A stretch of 64,000 nt of DNA, from the NCBI GenBank assembly GCA_026004195.1, contig BPIQ01000001.1, positions 1,104,122 through 1,168,121 on the forward strand, given 5' to 3'. This DNA comes from Candidatus Binatia bacterium (GTDB taxonomy: Bacteria > Desulfobacterota > Binatia > HRBIN30 > BPIQ01). Positions 39,413-48,260 of this stretch are shown here, in pieces (within the stretch, counting starts at the first letter, position 1; each line of letters starts with the position of its first letter). Both the position numbers and the translations under genes were made by a program. The notes under the pieces were generated by a model. That model was not told where the DNA came from. It worked only from the letters and a program-made list of their open reading frames with translations, and made no database searches.

Positions 39413-40575
39413 CGCGCTTCGAGCTCCGAGAACGCCGCGGCCCGCCGGATTTCCCGGAGAACCTCGAGATAGCGCGGCACGATCCTCTCGGGCGCGAACT
39501 CCCGGGCTCGCGCCCTCAGCGCCGCACGATCCGGCGGCGCATCCAGCACGCTTTCCACCGCGCGGGCCACGGCCGCGGCATCGCCCACGGGAACGAGGAC
39601 TCCGTACCTCCCGTCGTCGAGGAGTTCCCTCGTGCCTCCCGGGCAGTCCGTGGCCACGACCGGGCACCCGCAGGCCAGGGCTTCGGCCACGGCGTTCCCG
39701 AAGCCTTCCCAGAGAGAGGTGGAGACGAAGACGCTCGCGCGAGCGAAAAAAGGGAAGGGGTTCTCCACGAAACCCGGAAAGCTCGTGCGGGAGGCGATGC
39801 CCAGGTCCTCGGCCAGGCGCAGAAGAGAGTCGCGGAGATCCCCTTCGCCCAGGACGAGGAGCCGGGCCGGCCTCCCGACGCGAGCAAAAGCCCGCAGGAG
39901 CGTCGGGAAATCTTTCTGGGGTTTGAGCTTGCCGACGGCCAACACCACGGGCGGGCCGCCTTCCTCGAACCACGGGTGTTCCGGTTCGGTTTCGGCCAGA
40001 GCCTGGATCCGGGCCACGTCCACGGGAACGTACACCGTGCGGAGCTTCTCCCGGCAGTTCGGAAAGAGTTCCGCCAGGTTTCGCGCCACGGCCGAGGAAA
40101 TCGCAAGCATGCGATCCGCCCGGGGATAGGTCGCCAGGACGAGCCGCCGGAGAAGCCCACGCCCCCGCGCGCGCAGCGCCACGGACAAGAACACGTTGAC
40201 CGAAATCGCCACGGGAATCCGCGGACGCACGAGTTCCCGGGCGAGGAGCACCGCGACGTTGGCGGGATTCGAGGTAGAGAGAACGACGGCCGGTTGCTCG
40301 CGTCGCAAGTAGGCCGCGAGACTCGGCACGGCTGCGAGGACGGAGAGGCCTTTTTTCCGCCGGGCCGCGGCAAGACGGCTCGGCAAGGCGTCGAGCGGAA
40401 GGACGCGGACCTCTTCCCGGAGCTCTTTTGCGAACGTGCCCTCTCCCACGGCAGGTACGAGATCCACGGCGTACCCCGACGCAGCGAAGCCGTTCGCCAG
40501 CGTCACCATCCGCCGCTGTGCCCCGCCGCCCGAGAGGGCCGAAAGAAACAGCGTGATTCTACCCGCTTCCGCCAT
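39409..40575 (-). CDS. glycosyltransferase, GT4-type
   Basis: Tandem paralogue of the next gene, 388 residues. It shares the N-terminal SALSGGGAQRRMVTLANGFA, AVGKLKPQKDFPTLLRAF, and the donor-site block FVSTSLWEGFGNAVAEALACG with VVATDCPGGTREL. No membrane helix. It is first in a two-gene operon. The same GGGAQRR motif is found in enzymes of capsule, O-antigen or exopolysaccharide assembly. The duplicated pair may add two successive sugars. Confidence 0.92.
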   Translation of the reverse strand: MAEAGRITLFLSALSGGGAQRRMVTLANGFAASGYAVDLVPAVGEGTFAKELREEVRVLPLDALPSRLAAARRKKGLSVLAAVPSLAAYLRREQPAVVLSTSNPANVAVLLARELVRPRIPVAISVNVFLSVALRARGRGLLRRLVLATYPRADRMLAISSAVARNLAELFPNCREKLRTVYVPVDVARIQALAETEPEHPWFEEGGPPVVLAVGKLKPQKDFPTLLRAFARVGRPARLLVLGEGDLRDSLLRLAEDLGIASRTSFPGFVENPFPFFARASVFVSTSLWEGFGNAVAEALACGCPVVATDCPGGTRELLDDGRYGVLVPVGDAAAVARAVESVLDAPPDRAALRARAREFAPERIVPRYLEVLREIRRAAAFSELEAR

Positions 40576-40668
40576 CCTACCGTGTCGAACGCACAGCCGC
40601 CCGGAGGGTTTCTAACACACTCTCCGCGGTTTTCCCTAGGCTCCGAAAGGGAGTAGGATGCGCGCCGG

Positions 40669-40752
40669 GCCGGGGTGGTGGAACTGGCAGACACAAGGGA
40701 CTTAAAATCCCTTGGGGGCTTCCCCGTGGGGGTTCGAATCCCCTCCCCGGCA
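40669..40752 (+). tRNA. tRNA-Leu (TAA)
   Basis: 84-base class II tRNA with a long variable arm. Acceptor arms GCCGGGG and CCCCGGC pair. The anticodon loop CTTAAAA gives TAA at 40703-40705. The T loop is TTCGAAT. No CCA is encoded. A TAGGAT at 40654-40659 could be its -10 element. Confidence 0.96.
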
Positions 40753-41151
40753 CGAATCCGGCGTGAGCGGATGCCCCCGTTGCCGAGAAGGACTGCCCCG
40801 CAGTCTCTGCGCTAGCCGTCCTCCCCGTCTGCCAAGCCGGAGTCGGAAGGCGAGCGACGAAACGAACCGGGAGGAATTTGCCGGCCTTGCGGCGTATCAC
40901 ACGGGTCGTGGACTCGCCCGAAAAGCTCGCGGCAAGAAGAGCGCTCTCGCTCACCCGACCGCACGGCGACCGGGTTGCTTGCGGGGAATTCCGGAGCGCC
41001 TCGGAAGAACCCGCAGTCCGAACGGTCCTCCGCGACCCCTCGAAATGCGGAACGACGGGCGGTTCGCTCGGTGCCGGAGAGGATCCGCCTGCGCTACCGG
41101 CGAGCCAACGGGGAAAAGCCGCGAGACGACGCGGCCGGGGAGCTGGAAAAG
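40753..41151. other. intergenic region between tRNA-Leu and tRNA-Cys
   Basis: About 400 bases with no convincing gene. One plus-strand frame is open but has no ribosome-binding site, no family resemblance, and runs through the antisense of tRNA-Cys. No repeats or integrase fragments are seen. Confidence 0.4.
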
Positions 41152-41224
41152 AGGCGGCGAGCGGATTCGAACCGCTGAATGGAGGTTTTGCAGACCTCTC
41201 CCTTAGCCACTTGGGTACGCCGCC
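41152..41224 (-). tRNA. tRNA-Cys (GCA)
   Basis: 73-base cloverleaf on the minus strand. Acceptor arms GGCGGCG and CGCCGCC pair perfectly. The anticodon loop CTGCAAA gives GCA. The T loop is TTCGAAT and the discriminator is T (U). It lies 39 bases after the polX stop on the same strand. Confidence 0.96.
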
Positions 41225-41263
41225 TTACGTAGTTGTCGTGACACACAGCGCGTCGGATTTCAA

Positions 41264-43012
41264 TCACGCGCGCCGCCTTTTCTTGGCGCCGACTTTCCCG
41301 TCCTTCAGCGCGGCCAGGAAATCGGCGAGCGGCCGCGTGTTCAGGATGTCTTTCTTCGTCGCCCACCCGCGACGGGCCGTCGCCACCCCGTAATGCGTGT
41401 AGGCGAGCTGGTGCACGCTGTGGGCATCGGAGTCGATCACCAGGGGGACTCCCGCCGCCACGGCCTTTCTCACGTGCTCGTCTTTCAGGTCGAGCCGTTC
41501 GGGGTAGGCGTCGATCTCGAGCACCGTACCGGTACGCTTGGCCGCTTCGAGGATCGCATCCAGGTCCACGTCGTAGGGTTCCCGCTTCTGCAAGACCCGG
41601 CCCGTCGGATGGAAGAGGATGTCCGCGTGCGGGTTTTCCATCGCGCGCACGATCCGTCGCGTCATCTCCTCGCGCGACATCTGGAAATGGGAGTGAACGG
41701 CGATCCCCACGACGTCGAGCTCCGCCAGGACTTCGTCGGCGATGTCGAGCGTGCCGTCCTTGTTGATGTTCACTTCGGCACCCGCGAGCACCTTGATACC
41801 CCGGAGTTTCCGATCCAGCGCCCGGATGGCCGCGATCTGCTCGCGCAGTTTGGCCTCGTCGCAACCCCGCGTCATCGCGAGGCTCCGGGTGTGGTCGGTG
41901 ATCGCGATGTACTCGAGCCCGAGACGTTGCGCCTCCCGGACCATCTCTTCGATCGAGTTCGCCCCGTCGGTCCAGGAGGTCTGCGTCTGGAGGTCTCCGC
42001 GAAGCTCGCCGTACTCCACCAGGCGCGGCAGCCTTCCTTCTCGAGCGGCCTCGATCTCTCCCGTGTTTTCCCGCAGCTCGGGCGGGATGTACGGGAGACC
42101 CAGGGCTTCGTAGACTTCCTCTTCCGTGCGCCCCGCGATCCGCTTCTCTCCCCGGAAGACACCGTACTCGTTGAGCTTGAGCCCCCGCTCGATCGCGATC
42201 TTTCGGAGCGCCACGTTGTGGTCCTTGCTGCCCGTGAAGTAGTTGAGCGCCGCACCGAAGCTCTCCTCCGGCACCACGCGCAGATCGACGTCCATGCCGT
42301 TGTCGAGTCGGACCATCGTCTTCGTCTGGCCTCGACCGTACACGTGGACGACCTCGGGCATGCGCACGAAGTTTTCCATCACGGCGTCCGGTTTCGAGGC
42401 CACGACCAGAAGGTCTCCGTCCCCCACGGTCTCCTTGCGGCGCCGCACGGATCCGGCAATGGCCACCTTCTCGACTCCCCCGCAGCGCTCGAGCCTGGCG
42501 GCGATTTCTTCGAGAAGCGGCAGCACCGCTCCGAGCAAGAACCGCCCCGTTCGCTTCTCCCAGAATTCCAGACCCTTCAGGATCTTCTTTTCGCTCTTCT
42601 CCCCGAAGTGCGGAAGGTTTCGGATCTTGCCCGCTTCCGCCGCCGCTTTGAGGTCCGCGATCGTCCGGATTCCGAGCGCCTCGTAGAGCGCCTTGACGTT
42701 CTTGGGCCCCACCCCTTCGATCGAGGTCAGGTCGAGGACGTCCACCGGGTACTTTTTCCGCAGCTCCTCGTAATAGGAAAGCCTGCCCGTCCGGAGGAGC
42801 TCTTCCAGCTTCTCGGCGATTCCCTTCCCTACCCCGGGAAGCTTCTCGAGGGCCTTGAGGCCGCCGCGGCGGTAGATCTCTTCGAGGGGTTCGTCGAGCG
42901 CCTCGATCGTGTACGCCACCTTTTCGTACGCCCTCGGCTTGAACGGAACGTCGTCCATCTCGAGGTAGAGGGCGATCTCGCGCAGCATGCGCGCGATTGC
43001 GGCGTTCGTCAT
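41264..43012 (-). CDS. polX: family X DNA polymerase with PHP domain
   Basis: Gap-filling DNA repair polymerase with a metal-dependent PHP nuclease domain. From the ATG at 43012 the product is 582 residues, the usual bacterial PolX size. It shows the N-terminal 8-kDa domain, two helix-hairpin-helix motifs (LPGVGKGIAEKL and IEGVGPKNVKAL), the polymerase active site GSVRRRKETVGDGDLLV with the Asp pair, and MDVDLRVV with the third. The PHP part has ITDHTRS, AVHSHFQM, HPTGR and IDSDAHS. The frame upstream to 43159 is low quality. The gene ends in a Lys/Arg-rich tail. Confidence 0.95.
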   Translation of the reverse strand: MTNAAIARMLREIALYLEMDDVPFKPRAYEKVAYTIEALDEPLEEIYRRGGLKALEKLPGVGKGIAEKLEELLRTGRLSYYEELRKKYPVDVLDLTSIEGVGPKNVKALYEALGIRTIADLKAAAEAGKIRNLPHFGEKSEKKILKGLEFWEKRTGRFLLGAVLPLLEEIAARLERCGGVEKVAIAGSVRRRKETVGDGDLLVVASKPDAVMENFVRMPEVVHVYGRGQTKTMVRLDNGMDVDLRVVPEESFGAALNYFTGSKDHNVALRKIAIERGLKLNEYGVFRGEKRIAGRTEEEVYEALGLPYIPPELRENTGEIEAAREGRLPRLVEYGELRGDLQTQTSWTDGANSIEEMVREAQRLGLEYIAITDHTRSLAMTRGCDEAKLREQIAAIRALDRKLRGIKVLAGAEVNINKDGTLDIADEVLAELDVVGIAVHSHFQMSREEMTRRIVRAMENPHADILFHPTGRVLQKREPYDVDLDAILEAAKRTGTVLEIDAYPERLDLKDEHVRKAVAAGVPLVIDSDAHSVHQLAYTHYGVATARRGWATKKDILNTRPLADFLAALKDGKVGAKKRRRA

Positions 43013-43220
43013 CCCGACTCGTTCATCTAGCACCGATCGGGCCCGCGGAAAATGCCAGCGCGGGCACGACCGCCCGAGGAAAACCCCTGCTCTACCTCCG
43101 GGCCGGAGGGGCCCTTGCCCGGGCGCGAGCATCGCATCGCGAAGGCCGGGCGAGGCCACCGCAGCTCCCGCGGAAGACGAGAAGCGACGGCGTCGGCGCC
43201 CCTCCTCCGCTCGGCCGGGC

Positions 43221-44006
43221 TCAGCCGAGCATGATCATCCCGCCGTCGACGACGAGCACCTGCCCGGTCATCATGTCGCTGTCTTCCGACGCCAGAAACA
43301 CGGCGGCCCCCGTCAGGTCCTCGGGTTGAAGCGGCTTCCTGAGAGCCGTGGCCGCGACGAGAAGAGCGATCATGTCCTCGGGCACCACGCTCCTGGTCGC
43401 TTCGGTCATCGTGACGCCCGGGGCGATGGCGTTCACGTTGATACCCCAGGGCCCCAGCGCTCCCGCGAAATATTTCGTGAGGCCGCTCACACCGATCTTC
43501 GCGACGCTGTAATGGAAAGGCGGCGAGGGCCGGTCGGGATCGGAAGTGTCGATCATGCCCACGTTCCCCATGTACGCGGCCGTCGAGGACTGGTTGATGA
43601 TCTTCCCCTTTCGCTGCCGCTTCATGTACGGCTCGACGGCACGGATGCAGAGCCACACGCCCGTCAGGTTCACGGACAGAACCTTGTTGAAGTAGGCGAG
43701 CGAGTGGTCCTCGCGGTCGAGTCCGTAGAAAATGGCGGCGTTGTTCACGAGCACGTCGATCCGCCCGAAGCGCTCCACGGTCCTGGCCGCCATTTCCTTC
43801 GTGCTGTCCTCTCGGCTCACGTCCGTCGGTAGGAACAGGGCTTCGGCTCCCGTGTCCCGAATTTCCCTCTCGACCTTTTTCCCGTTCTTTTCGTCGAGCT
43901 CCGCGATGACCACCTTCGCTCCCTCGCGGGCGAACCGGTGAGCGTAGGCGCGACCGATCCCCTGCCCCGCGCCGGTGACGATGGCAACTTTGTCTTTCAG
44001 ACGCAT
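43221..44006 (-). CDS. short-chain dehydrogenase/reductase
   Basis: NAD(P)-dependent oxidoreductase of the classical SDR type, 261 residues. The cofactor motif is TGAGQGIG and the N-terminal half closes with NNAA. The catalytic set is Ser in NQSSTAAYMG, and Tyr and Lys in YSVAK. The C-terminal DMMTGQVLVVDGGM is typical. The ATG at 44006 follows GGGGAAGGGG. The substrate is unknown; the context of acyl-CoA enzymes makes a hydroxy- or keto-acyl substrate possible. Divergent from the haem-oxygenase-like gene. Confidence 0.92.
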   Translation of the reverse strand: MRLKDKVAIVTGAGQGIGRAYAHRFAREGAKVVIAELDEKNGKKVEREIRDTGAEALFLPTDVSREDSTKEMAARTVERFGRIDVLVNNAAIFYGLDREDHSLAYFNKVLSVNLTGVWLCIRAVEPYMKRQRKGKIINQSSTAAYMGNVGMIDTSDPDRPSPPFHYSVAKIGVSGLTKYFAGALGPWGINVNAIAPGVTMTEATRSVVPEDMIALLVAATALRKPLQPEDLTGAAVFLASEDSDMMTGQVLVVDGGMIMLG

Positions 44007-44183
44007 ACCCCTTCCCCGCTCCGGCCGCTTCGGCCGGGAACCGAGATCGCCGTCTGCTACCACGCCGAGAAAAAGACAGTCAAGGACGGCCCGGCGCGCA
44101 GGAGAGCCACCCGAAGGCCGCTGGACAGTTACCGTGGCGTCGTGTTAGCGGTAAGGGACCCCGACCGGACGGAGAAACCAGCG

Positions 44184-44957
44184 ATGAGCGAGAGGGCTTT
44201 CCAGAACGTGATCAAAAGCCGTGAGATCGAACGTCCGATGGATCCGGACGAGTACCTGCGAGATCTCGACCGGATGATCGCCGAGATCATGGTGACCAAA
44301 GACGAGGTGACGCCGGCGATCGGGAACGGCACGGCCCCGCTTTCCGTCGTCAAGCAAGTCGCCAAGGAGTACTACTACCTCGGGCGATGGATGACGCCCG
44401 AGTTCGCCTGCTTCATCGCGAACGCCCCGGACGTCTACTCGTTCACGATGGAGGACTCGGAGCATTTCGCGCACTGGGCGCAGAACTTCGCGGACGAGGC
44501 AGGCTACCTGCGCGACCCGAACCACGTGGAAATGAAGTGGGAGTGGTGCCAGCAGCTCGGCATTTCGGCCGAAGAGCTCGAGTCCTACGTTCCCCTGCCC
44601 GAGACGATCGCCACCACCTTCACGATGCTCTACTACGTGCGCCGCTCCTACGAAGAGGGGCTCGCGGTTTTCGGATTCGCCGGCGAACGGCTCGCGGCGA
44701 GGTCCGGTTACGCCCGCGTCCTCTACGAGGGCCTGAAGCGACACTACGGAATGGACGTGAAGAACTTCGCCGTACACGCCTACGCCGAACCCGACCACGG
44801 CGACAAAGCCGAGGAGCTCTTCCGGAAAGTGGTCGGGACGGCGTCGGTCCAGAAGCGCTGCCGCGAGGCGATTCGGAACGTCATGATCGTCCGCGAAGCG
44901 AGGACGAAGGCGCTCAACCGAGTTCTCGAGGAGGCGCTGCGTCGCGGCGACCGCTGA
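44184..44957 (+). CDS. haem-oxygenase-like (TenA/PqqC/CADD-type) protein
   Basis: The 257-residue all-helical cytoplasmic protein resembles the iron-containing redox enzymes of the haem-oxygenase-like fold. Candidate ligands lie in VAKEYYYLGRWMTPEF, MEDSEHFAHW and the late NFAVHAYAEPDHGDKAEELF segment, where His and Glu spacing fits a di-iron site. The family includes PqqC, TenA, CADD and N-oxygenases, so the reaction cannot be named. The ATG at 44184 follows GGAG. Its end nearly meets the convergent ATP-grasp gene, 12 bases away. Confidence 0.65.
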   Translation: MSERAFQNVIKSREIERPMDPDEYLRDLDRMIAEIMVTKDEVTPAIGNGTAPLSVVKQVAKEYYYLGRWMTPEFACFIANAPDVYSFTMEDSEHFAHWAQNFADEAGYLRDPNHVEMKWEWCQQLGISAEELESYVPLPETIATTFTMLYYVRRSYEEGLAVFGFAGERLAARSGYARVLYEGLKRHYGMDVKNFAVHAYAEPDHGDKAEELFRKVVGTASVQKRCREAIRNVMIVREARTKALNRVLEEALRRGDR

Positions 44958-44969
44958 CGGCCGCTCCGG

Positions 44970-45914
44970 CTAGGACAGAAAAGAAAGACTCGTCTCGAGC
45001 CTCTCCCGCCAGGAGAGGCCTTCCCGCACCAGCGGAGCGAAACGGCGCAAGAGCTCCACGAGTCCCTGCCGGGTCGCGAGCTGGACCGAAAGCCCGGGCC
45101 TCGCGTTGACCTCGAGAACCACCGCGCGCTCCTCTTCGTCGAGCACGAGGTCGACCGCCGCGAAGCCGAGGGGAAGTGCGTCGTGGGACCGGGTCGCGAG
45201 CTCGAGCAGCTCGCTCCATTTCGGCAAGAGGTAACCGGAGAGCGCAACTCCGGTGTCGGGGTGGCGGTCGGTGGGTCTCCCGAGGCTCCAGCCGCGACGC
45301 GTCCGACCCGACGGTAGATCCAGAGCGACCGCCACGCCTCCGGCGTGGAGGTTGGCGCGCCCCCGAGAACGGCTGGTCGGCAGTCGAAGCATGGCGAGCA
45401 CGGGAAAGCCGCGGTAGAGGAGCACGCGCACGTCCGCGAGCCCTCCGGGGGAGAATGCCGCGAGAGCCGGTGGGTTGCGGAGAAGGGGTTCGAGGAGAGC
45501 TTCGCCCGGGATTCCGTGCGCCGAGAAGGCTCCGCCCAGAATGTCGAGCGCCCGCACGCGGAGGTCGGAGGCGGAAAAACTCTTCCCTCCTGCTCCCAGA
45601 AATCGGCCTCCTTCGCGACCCGTCACGAGAAGCACGCCTTCCCCCCCGCTTCCCACCGCCGGCTTCAAGACGAAAGAGCAGCGTCGGTCGATTTCTTCCG
45701 AGAGGCGGGGAAGATCCCTGCGGCTGCGGGCCGAGGCGAGCGTCGGCACGACGGGAATTCCCGCGCGAGCGAGAGCTTCCTTCGTGCGTCTCTTGTGGTC
45801 CGCCACCCGACACCACGCAGCCGGGTTCAGCGGCTGCAGGAGCTCGAGGTTTCGGTAGTTCAGGCCGGCGGTCCCGGCGCGAATTCGGCCCACCGCGCTC
45901 CGGAGTGTTTTCAC
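44970..45914 (-). CDS. ATP-grasp ligase, alpha-L-glutamate-ligase-related
   Basis: Predicted ATP-dependent carboxylate-amine ligase of the RimK-related group that pairs with 7TM proteins. The 314 residues show LNPAAWCRVADHKRRTKEALA, given here as RVADHKRRTKEALA, the ATP-binding loop VLKPAVGSGGEGVLLVTG, the central DVRVLLYRGFPVLAMLRLP region, and the metal-site EVNARPGLSVQLATRQG with Glu and Asn. The start is a GTG that overlaps the 7TM gene's stop (GTGA), so translation is coupled. The reaction product is unknown even for the family. It likely adds an amino acid to a protein, peptide or envelope molecule. Confidence 0.82.
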   Translation of the reverse strand: MKTLRSAVGRIRAGTAGLNYRNLELLQPLNPAAWCRVADHKRRTKEALARAGIPVVPTLASARSRRDLPRLSEEIDRRCSFVLKPAVGSGGEGVLLVTGREGGRFLGAGGKSFSASDLRVRALDILGGAFSAHGIPGEALLEPLLRNPPALAAFSPGGLADVRVLLYRGFPVLAMLRLPTSRSRGRANLHAGGVAVALDLPSGRTRRGWSLGRPTDRHPDTGVALSGYLLPKWSELLELATRSHDALPLGFAAVDLVLDEEERAVVLEVNARPGLSVQLATRQGLVELLRRFAPLVREGLSWRERLETSLSFLS

Positions 45915-47110
45915 GACTCGAGCCCCATCGCTCGAAAACGCCAGTACTCGAGAAGCCGGAGACCCGTCCAGCGACCGCAGAGCCACTCGCAAGCGAGTGC
46001 CGTCGCCAGGAGTTCGGGAAAGACGGGAACGGCGTACAGGAGCCCCGCCGCCAGCGCCACCCAGGCACAAAAGGCGGAGAGCAACACGGTATTGGCGGCC
46101 AGGCGCAGAGCCTCGCCGGTTCCGAACTCGGCTTGGCAGGCGCTGAAGTTCTCCACGATGCTCGCCAGAATCAGCATCGGAAAGACGTGCCCCCTGGCCG
46201 GAGCCTCGCCGCCCCAGCGCGTCCCGAGTCCCGCCAGGACGACCATGAAGACCGCGATCCAGACCAGGAGAATCCCCATCCTGGCGACGATCTGGAGACG
46301 GAAGCGGAGGAGCACCGCTCGAAGCAGGGAACCTGCGGCCACGAGCAGGGCGAACATCACGACGCCCGCCACGACGCCCGTCGCCACGAAGGCGAGCGAC
46401 ACGATCACGGGGGCGAACGTACCGAAAGAATCCAGTCCCACGACGAGCCGTGCCACCACGACGACGGCAGCCGCGAACGGCACGAGCAAAAGCCAACCGA
46501 GCGCCTCGAAGGGCACGGAGCTTCGGAGGGTCCAGTCGGCCATCGCGACCATGGCCTTCGACCACGGCGAAAGCCCGGCCGAACCCCGCGCACAACCGGG
46601 GGGCGGAGGTCCTCCTCGCACGACCGCGGAGCGAAAGGAGGCGAGCGGTACGTCCGCGGGACACAGGACGGTCTCGCGTGCTCGGCTGCGGGAGCGCAGA
46701 AGCGCGGCGAGTCGGGCGGTGGCAAAGGACGGCCAGCTACCCCAGAGCCACACCTCCCGCCCCTCGAACCCACGCCGCCCGCGAAGAAGGGACGCGAAGT
46801 GAGAAAAGCTCGTCGACGCCACGACGAGACGCTCCGACTCCTCCGAGGGCGCAGGGGGGAGCGAAAGCAGGGAGTCCCGCACGGCCCGGGGTGCCGCGGG
46901 GTCGAGGAAAACCCGGGAACTTTCCCGAGCGATGCACGCCGCACGCGGAGTCCGGGGAGAGATCGCAGGGAGGAGCAGAACCAGGACGACCGCCGCCTGC
47001 CGGAGCGCGGCGCCTCGAGCGGCCGCGGGGGCGCGGGCTCGTGCGGGGCGCGTGTTGCGATTGGACCGCAAACGTGGGACAAGCCCGTCAAAAATTCGGA
47101 GAAAAGCCAT
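45911..47110 (-). CDS. seven-transmembrane partner of the ATP-grasp ligase
   Basis: About 399 residues: an N-terminal membrane segment (ALRQAAVVLVLLLPAIS), an extracytoplasmic region of about 150 residues, then seven hydrophobic helices. The second helix carries FGTFAPVIVSLAFV, which resembles the 7TM domain found fused to inactive transglutaminases and linked to RimK-related ligases. Here the extracytoplasmic part is short and shows no transglutaminase triad. The ATG at 47110 overlaps, head to head, the ATG of the acyl-CoA dehydrogenase gene. A later start such as the TTG within about 60 bases is therefore possible. Function unknown; probably acts with the ligase at the membrane. Confidence 0.72.
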   Translation of the reverse strand: MAFLRIFDGLVPRLRSNRNTRPARARAPAAARGAALRQAAVVLVLLLPAISPRTPRAACIARESSRVFLDPAAPRAVRDSLLSLPPAPSEESERLVVASTSFSHFASLLRGRRGFEGREVWLWGSWPSFATARLAALLRSRSRARETVLCPADVPLASFRSAVVRGGPPPPGCARGSAGLSPWSKAMVAMADWTLRSSVPFEALGWLLLVPFAAAVVVVARLVVGLDSFGTFAPVIVSLAFVATGVVAGVVMFALLVAAGSLLRAVLLRFRLQIVARMGILLVWIAVFMVVLAGLGTRWGGEAPARGHVFPMLILASIVENFSACQAEFGTGEALRLAANTVLLSAFCAWVALAAGLLYAVPVFPELLATALACEWLCGRWTGLRLLEYWRFRAMGLES

Positions 47111-48260
47111 GAGCACGCCCGCCGACGTGAGAGAGGAAATCGTCGCCGCCGTGAGGCGGTTCGTCGAAAAAGAGGTCATCCCCGTCGCCAGCGATCTCGA
47201 GCACCGCAACGAGTACCCCCACGCGCTGGTGGAGCAAATGAAGGAACTCGGACTTTTCGGGGCGACCATTCCGCAGGAATACGGGGGGCTCGGCCTCGAT
47301 TACACCACCTACGCCATGGTCGTCGAGGAGCTCTGTCGGGGTTGGATGAGCCTTTCGGGCGTCCTCAACACCCATCTCATGCTCGCCTTCATCCTGAACG
47401 CGCACGGCACCGAGGAACAAAAACGGCGATACCTGCCCGCGATGGCGCGCGGCGAACACCGCGCGGCGCTCTGCCTCACCGAGCCCCACGCGGGAAGCGA
47501 CGTCCAGCGAATCCGCACGACGGCCACCCGCCGAGGAGACGTCTACATCCTCCGTGGATCGAAGATGTTCATCACCAACGCCCGGACGGCGACCCTCTAC
47601 GCGACGGCGGCGAAGACCGACAAGGATGCCGACCCTCCCTACCGGGGAATCAGCCTCTTCGTGGTCGAAAAAGGGCCGGGCGTCGTCGTGAGCCGGGACA
47701 TCGAGAAGCTCGGTTACAAAGGCATCGAGACCTGCGAAGTGGTCTTCGAGGATCATCCCGTTCCAGCGGCGAACCTCGTCGGTGGCGTCGAGGGAGAGGG
47801 GTTCCGGCAGGTGATGAGCGGGCTCGAGGTGGGGCGGATCAACATCGCGGCCCGCGCCGTCGGGGTGGCACGGGCGGCGTTCGAGTGCGCCATCCGCTAC
47901 GCCCAGCAACGGGAAACCTTCGGAAAGCCGATCTGCGAGCACCAGGCTATCCAGCTCAAGCTCGCGGACATGGCGACGAAGATCGAGGCGGCCAGGCTGC
48001 TCACCCATCACGCGGCCGGCAAAAAAGACCGCGGGGAGCGTTGCGATCTCGAAGCGGGCATGGCGAAACTCTTCGCCTCCGAAGCCTGCCACGAAGTTTC
48101 CCTCGAAGCCATGCGGGTTCTGGGCGGGTACGGGTACACGGCGGAGTTCCCCGTGGAACGGTACTACCGGGACGCCCCCCTCATGATCATCGGCGAGGGA
48201 ACGAACGAAATCCAGCGGCTGGTGATCGCCCGCCAGCTCCTGCAACGCTACAGGATTTGA
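47109..48260 (+). CDS. acyl-CoA dehydrogenase
   Basis: FAD-dependent alpha,beta-dehydrogenation of an acyl-CoA. The 383 residues are standard for the family. FAD-site blocks are LCLTEPHAGSDVQ, MFITNART, RETFGKPICEHQ, and the C-terminal VLGGYGYTAEFPVERYYRDA with IIGEGTNEIQRL. The likely catalytic base lies in the YRDAPLMIIGEGT segment. The ATG at 47109 follows GGAG. Substrate chain length cannot be read. Its stop overlaps the convergent CoA-transferase by 13 bases. Confidence 0.95.
   Translation: MSTPADVREEIVAAVRRFVEKEVIPVASDLEHRNEYPHALVEQMKELGLFGATIPQEYGGLGLDYTTYAMVVEELCRGWMSLSGVLNTHLMLAFILNAHGTEEQKRRYLPAMARGEHRAALCLTEPHAGSDVQRIRTTATRRGDVYILRGSKMFITNARTATLYATAAKTDKDADPPYRGISLFVVEKGPGVVVSRDIEKLGYKGIETCEVVFEDHPVPAANLVGGVEGEGFRQVMSGLEVGRINIAARAVGVARAAFECAIRYAQQRETFGKPICEHQAIQLKLADMATKIEAARLLTHHAAGKKDRGERCDLEAGMAKLFASEACHEVSLEAMRVLGGYGYTAEFPVERYYRDAPLMIIGEGTNEIQRLVIARQLLQRYRI

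Noticed and set aside
40878..41393. 171-codon plus-strand frame
   Set aside because: Runs through antisense tRNA-Cys, lacks a ribosome-binding site, no domain.
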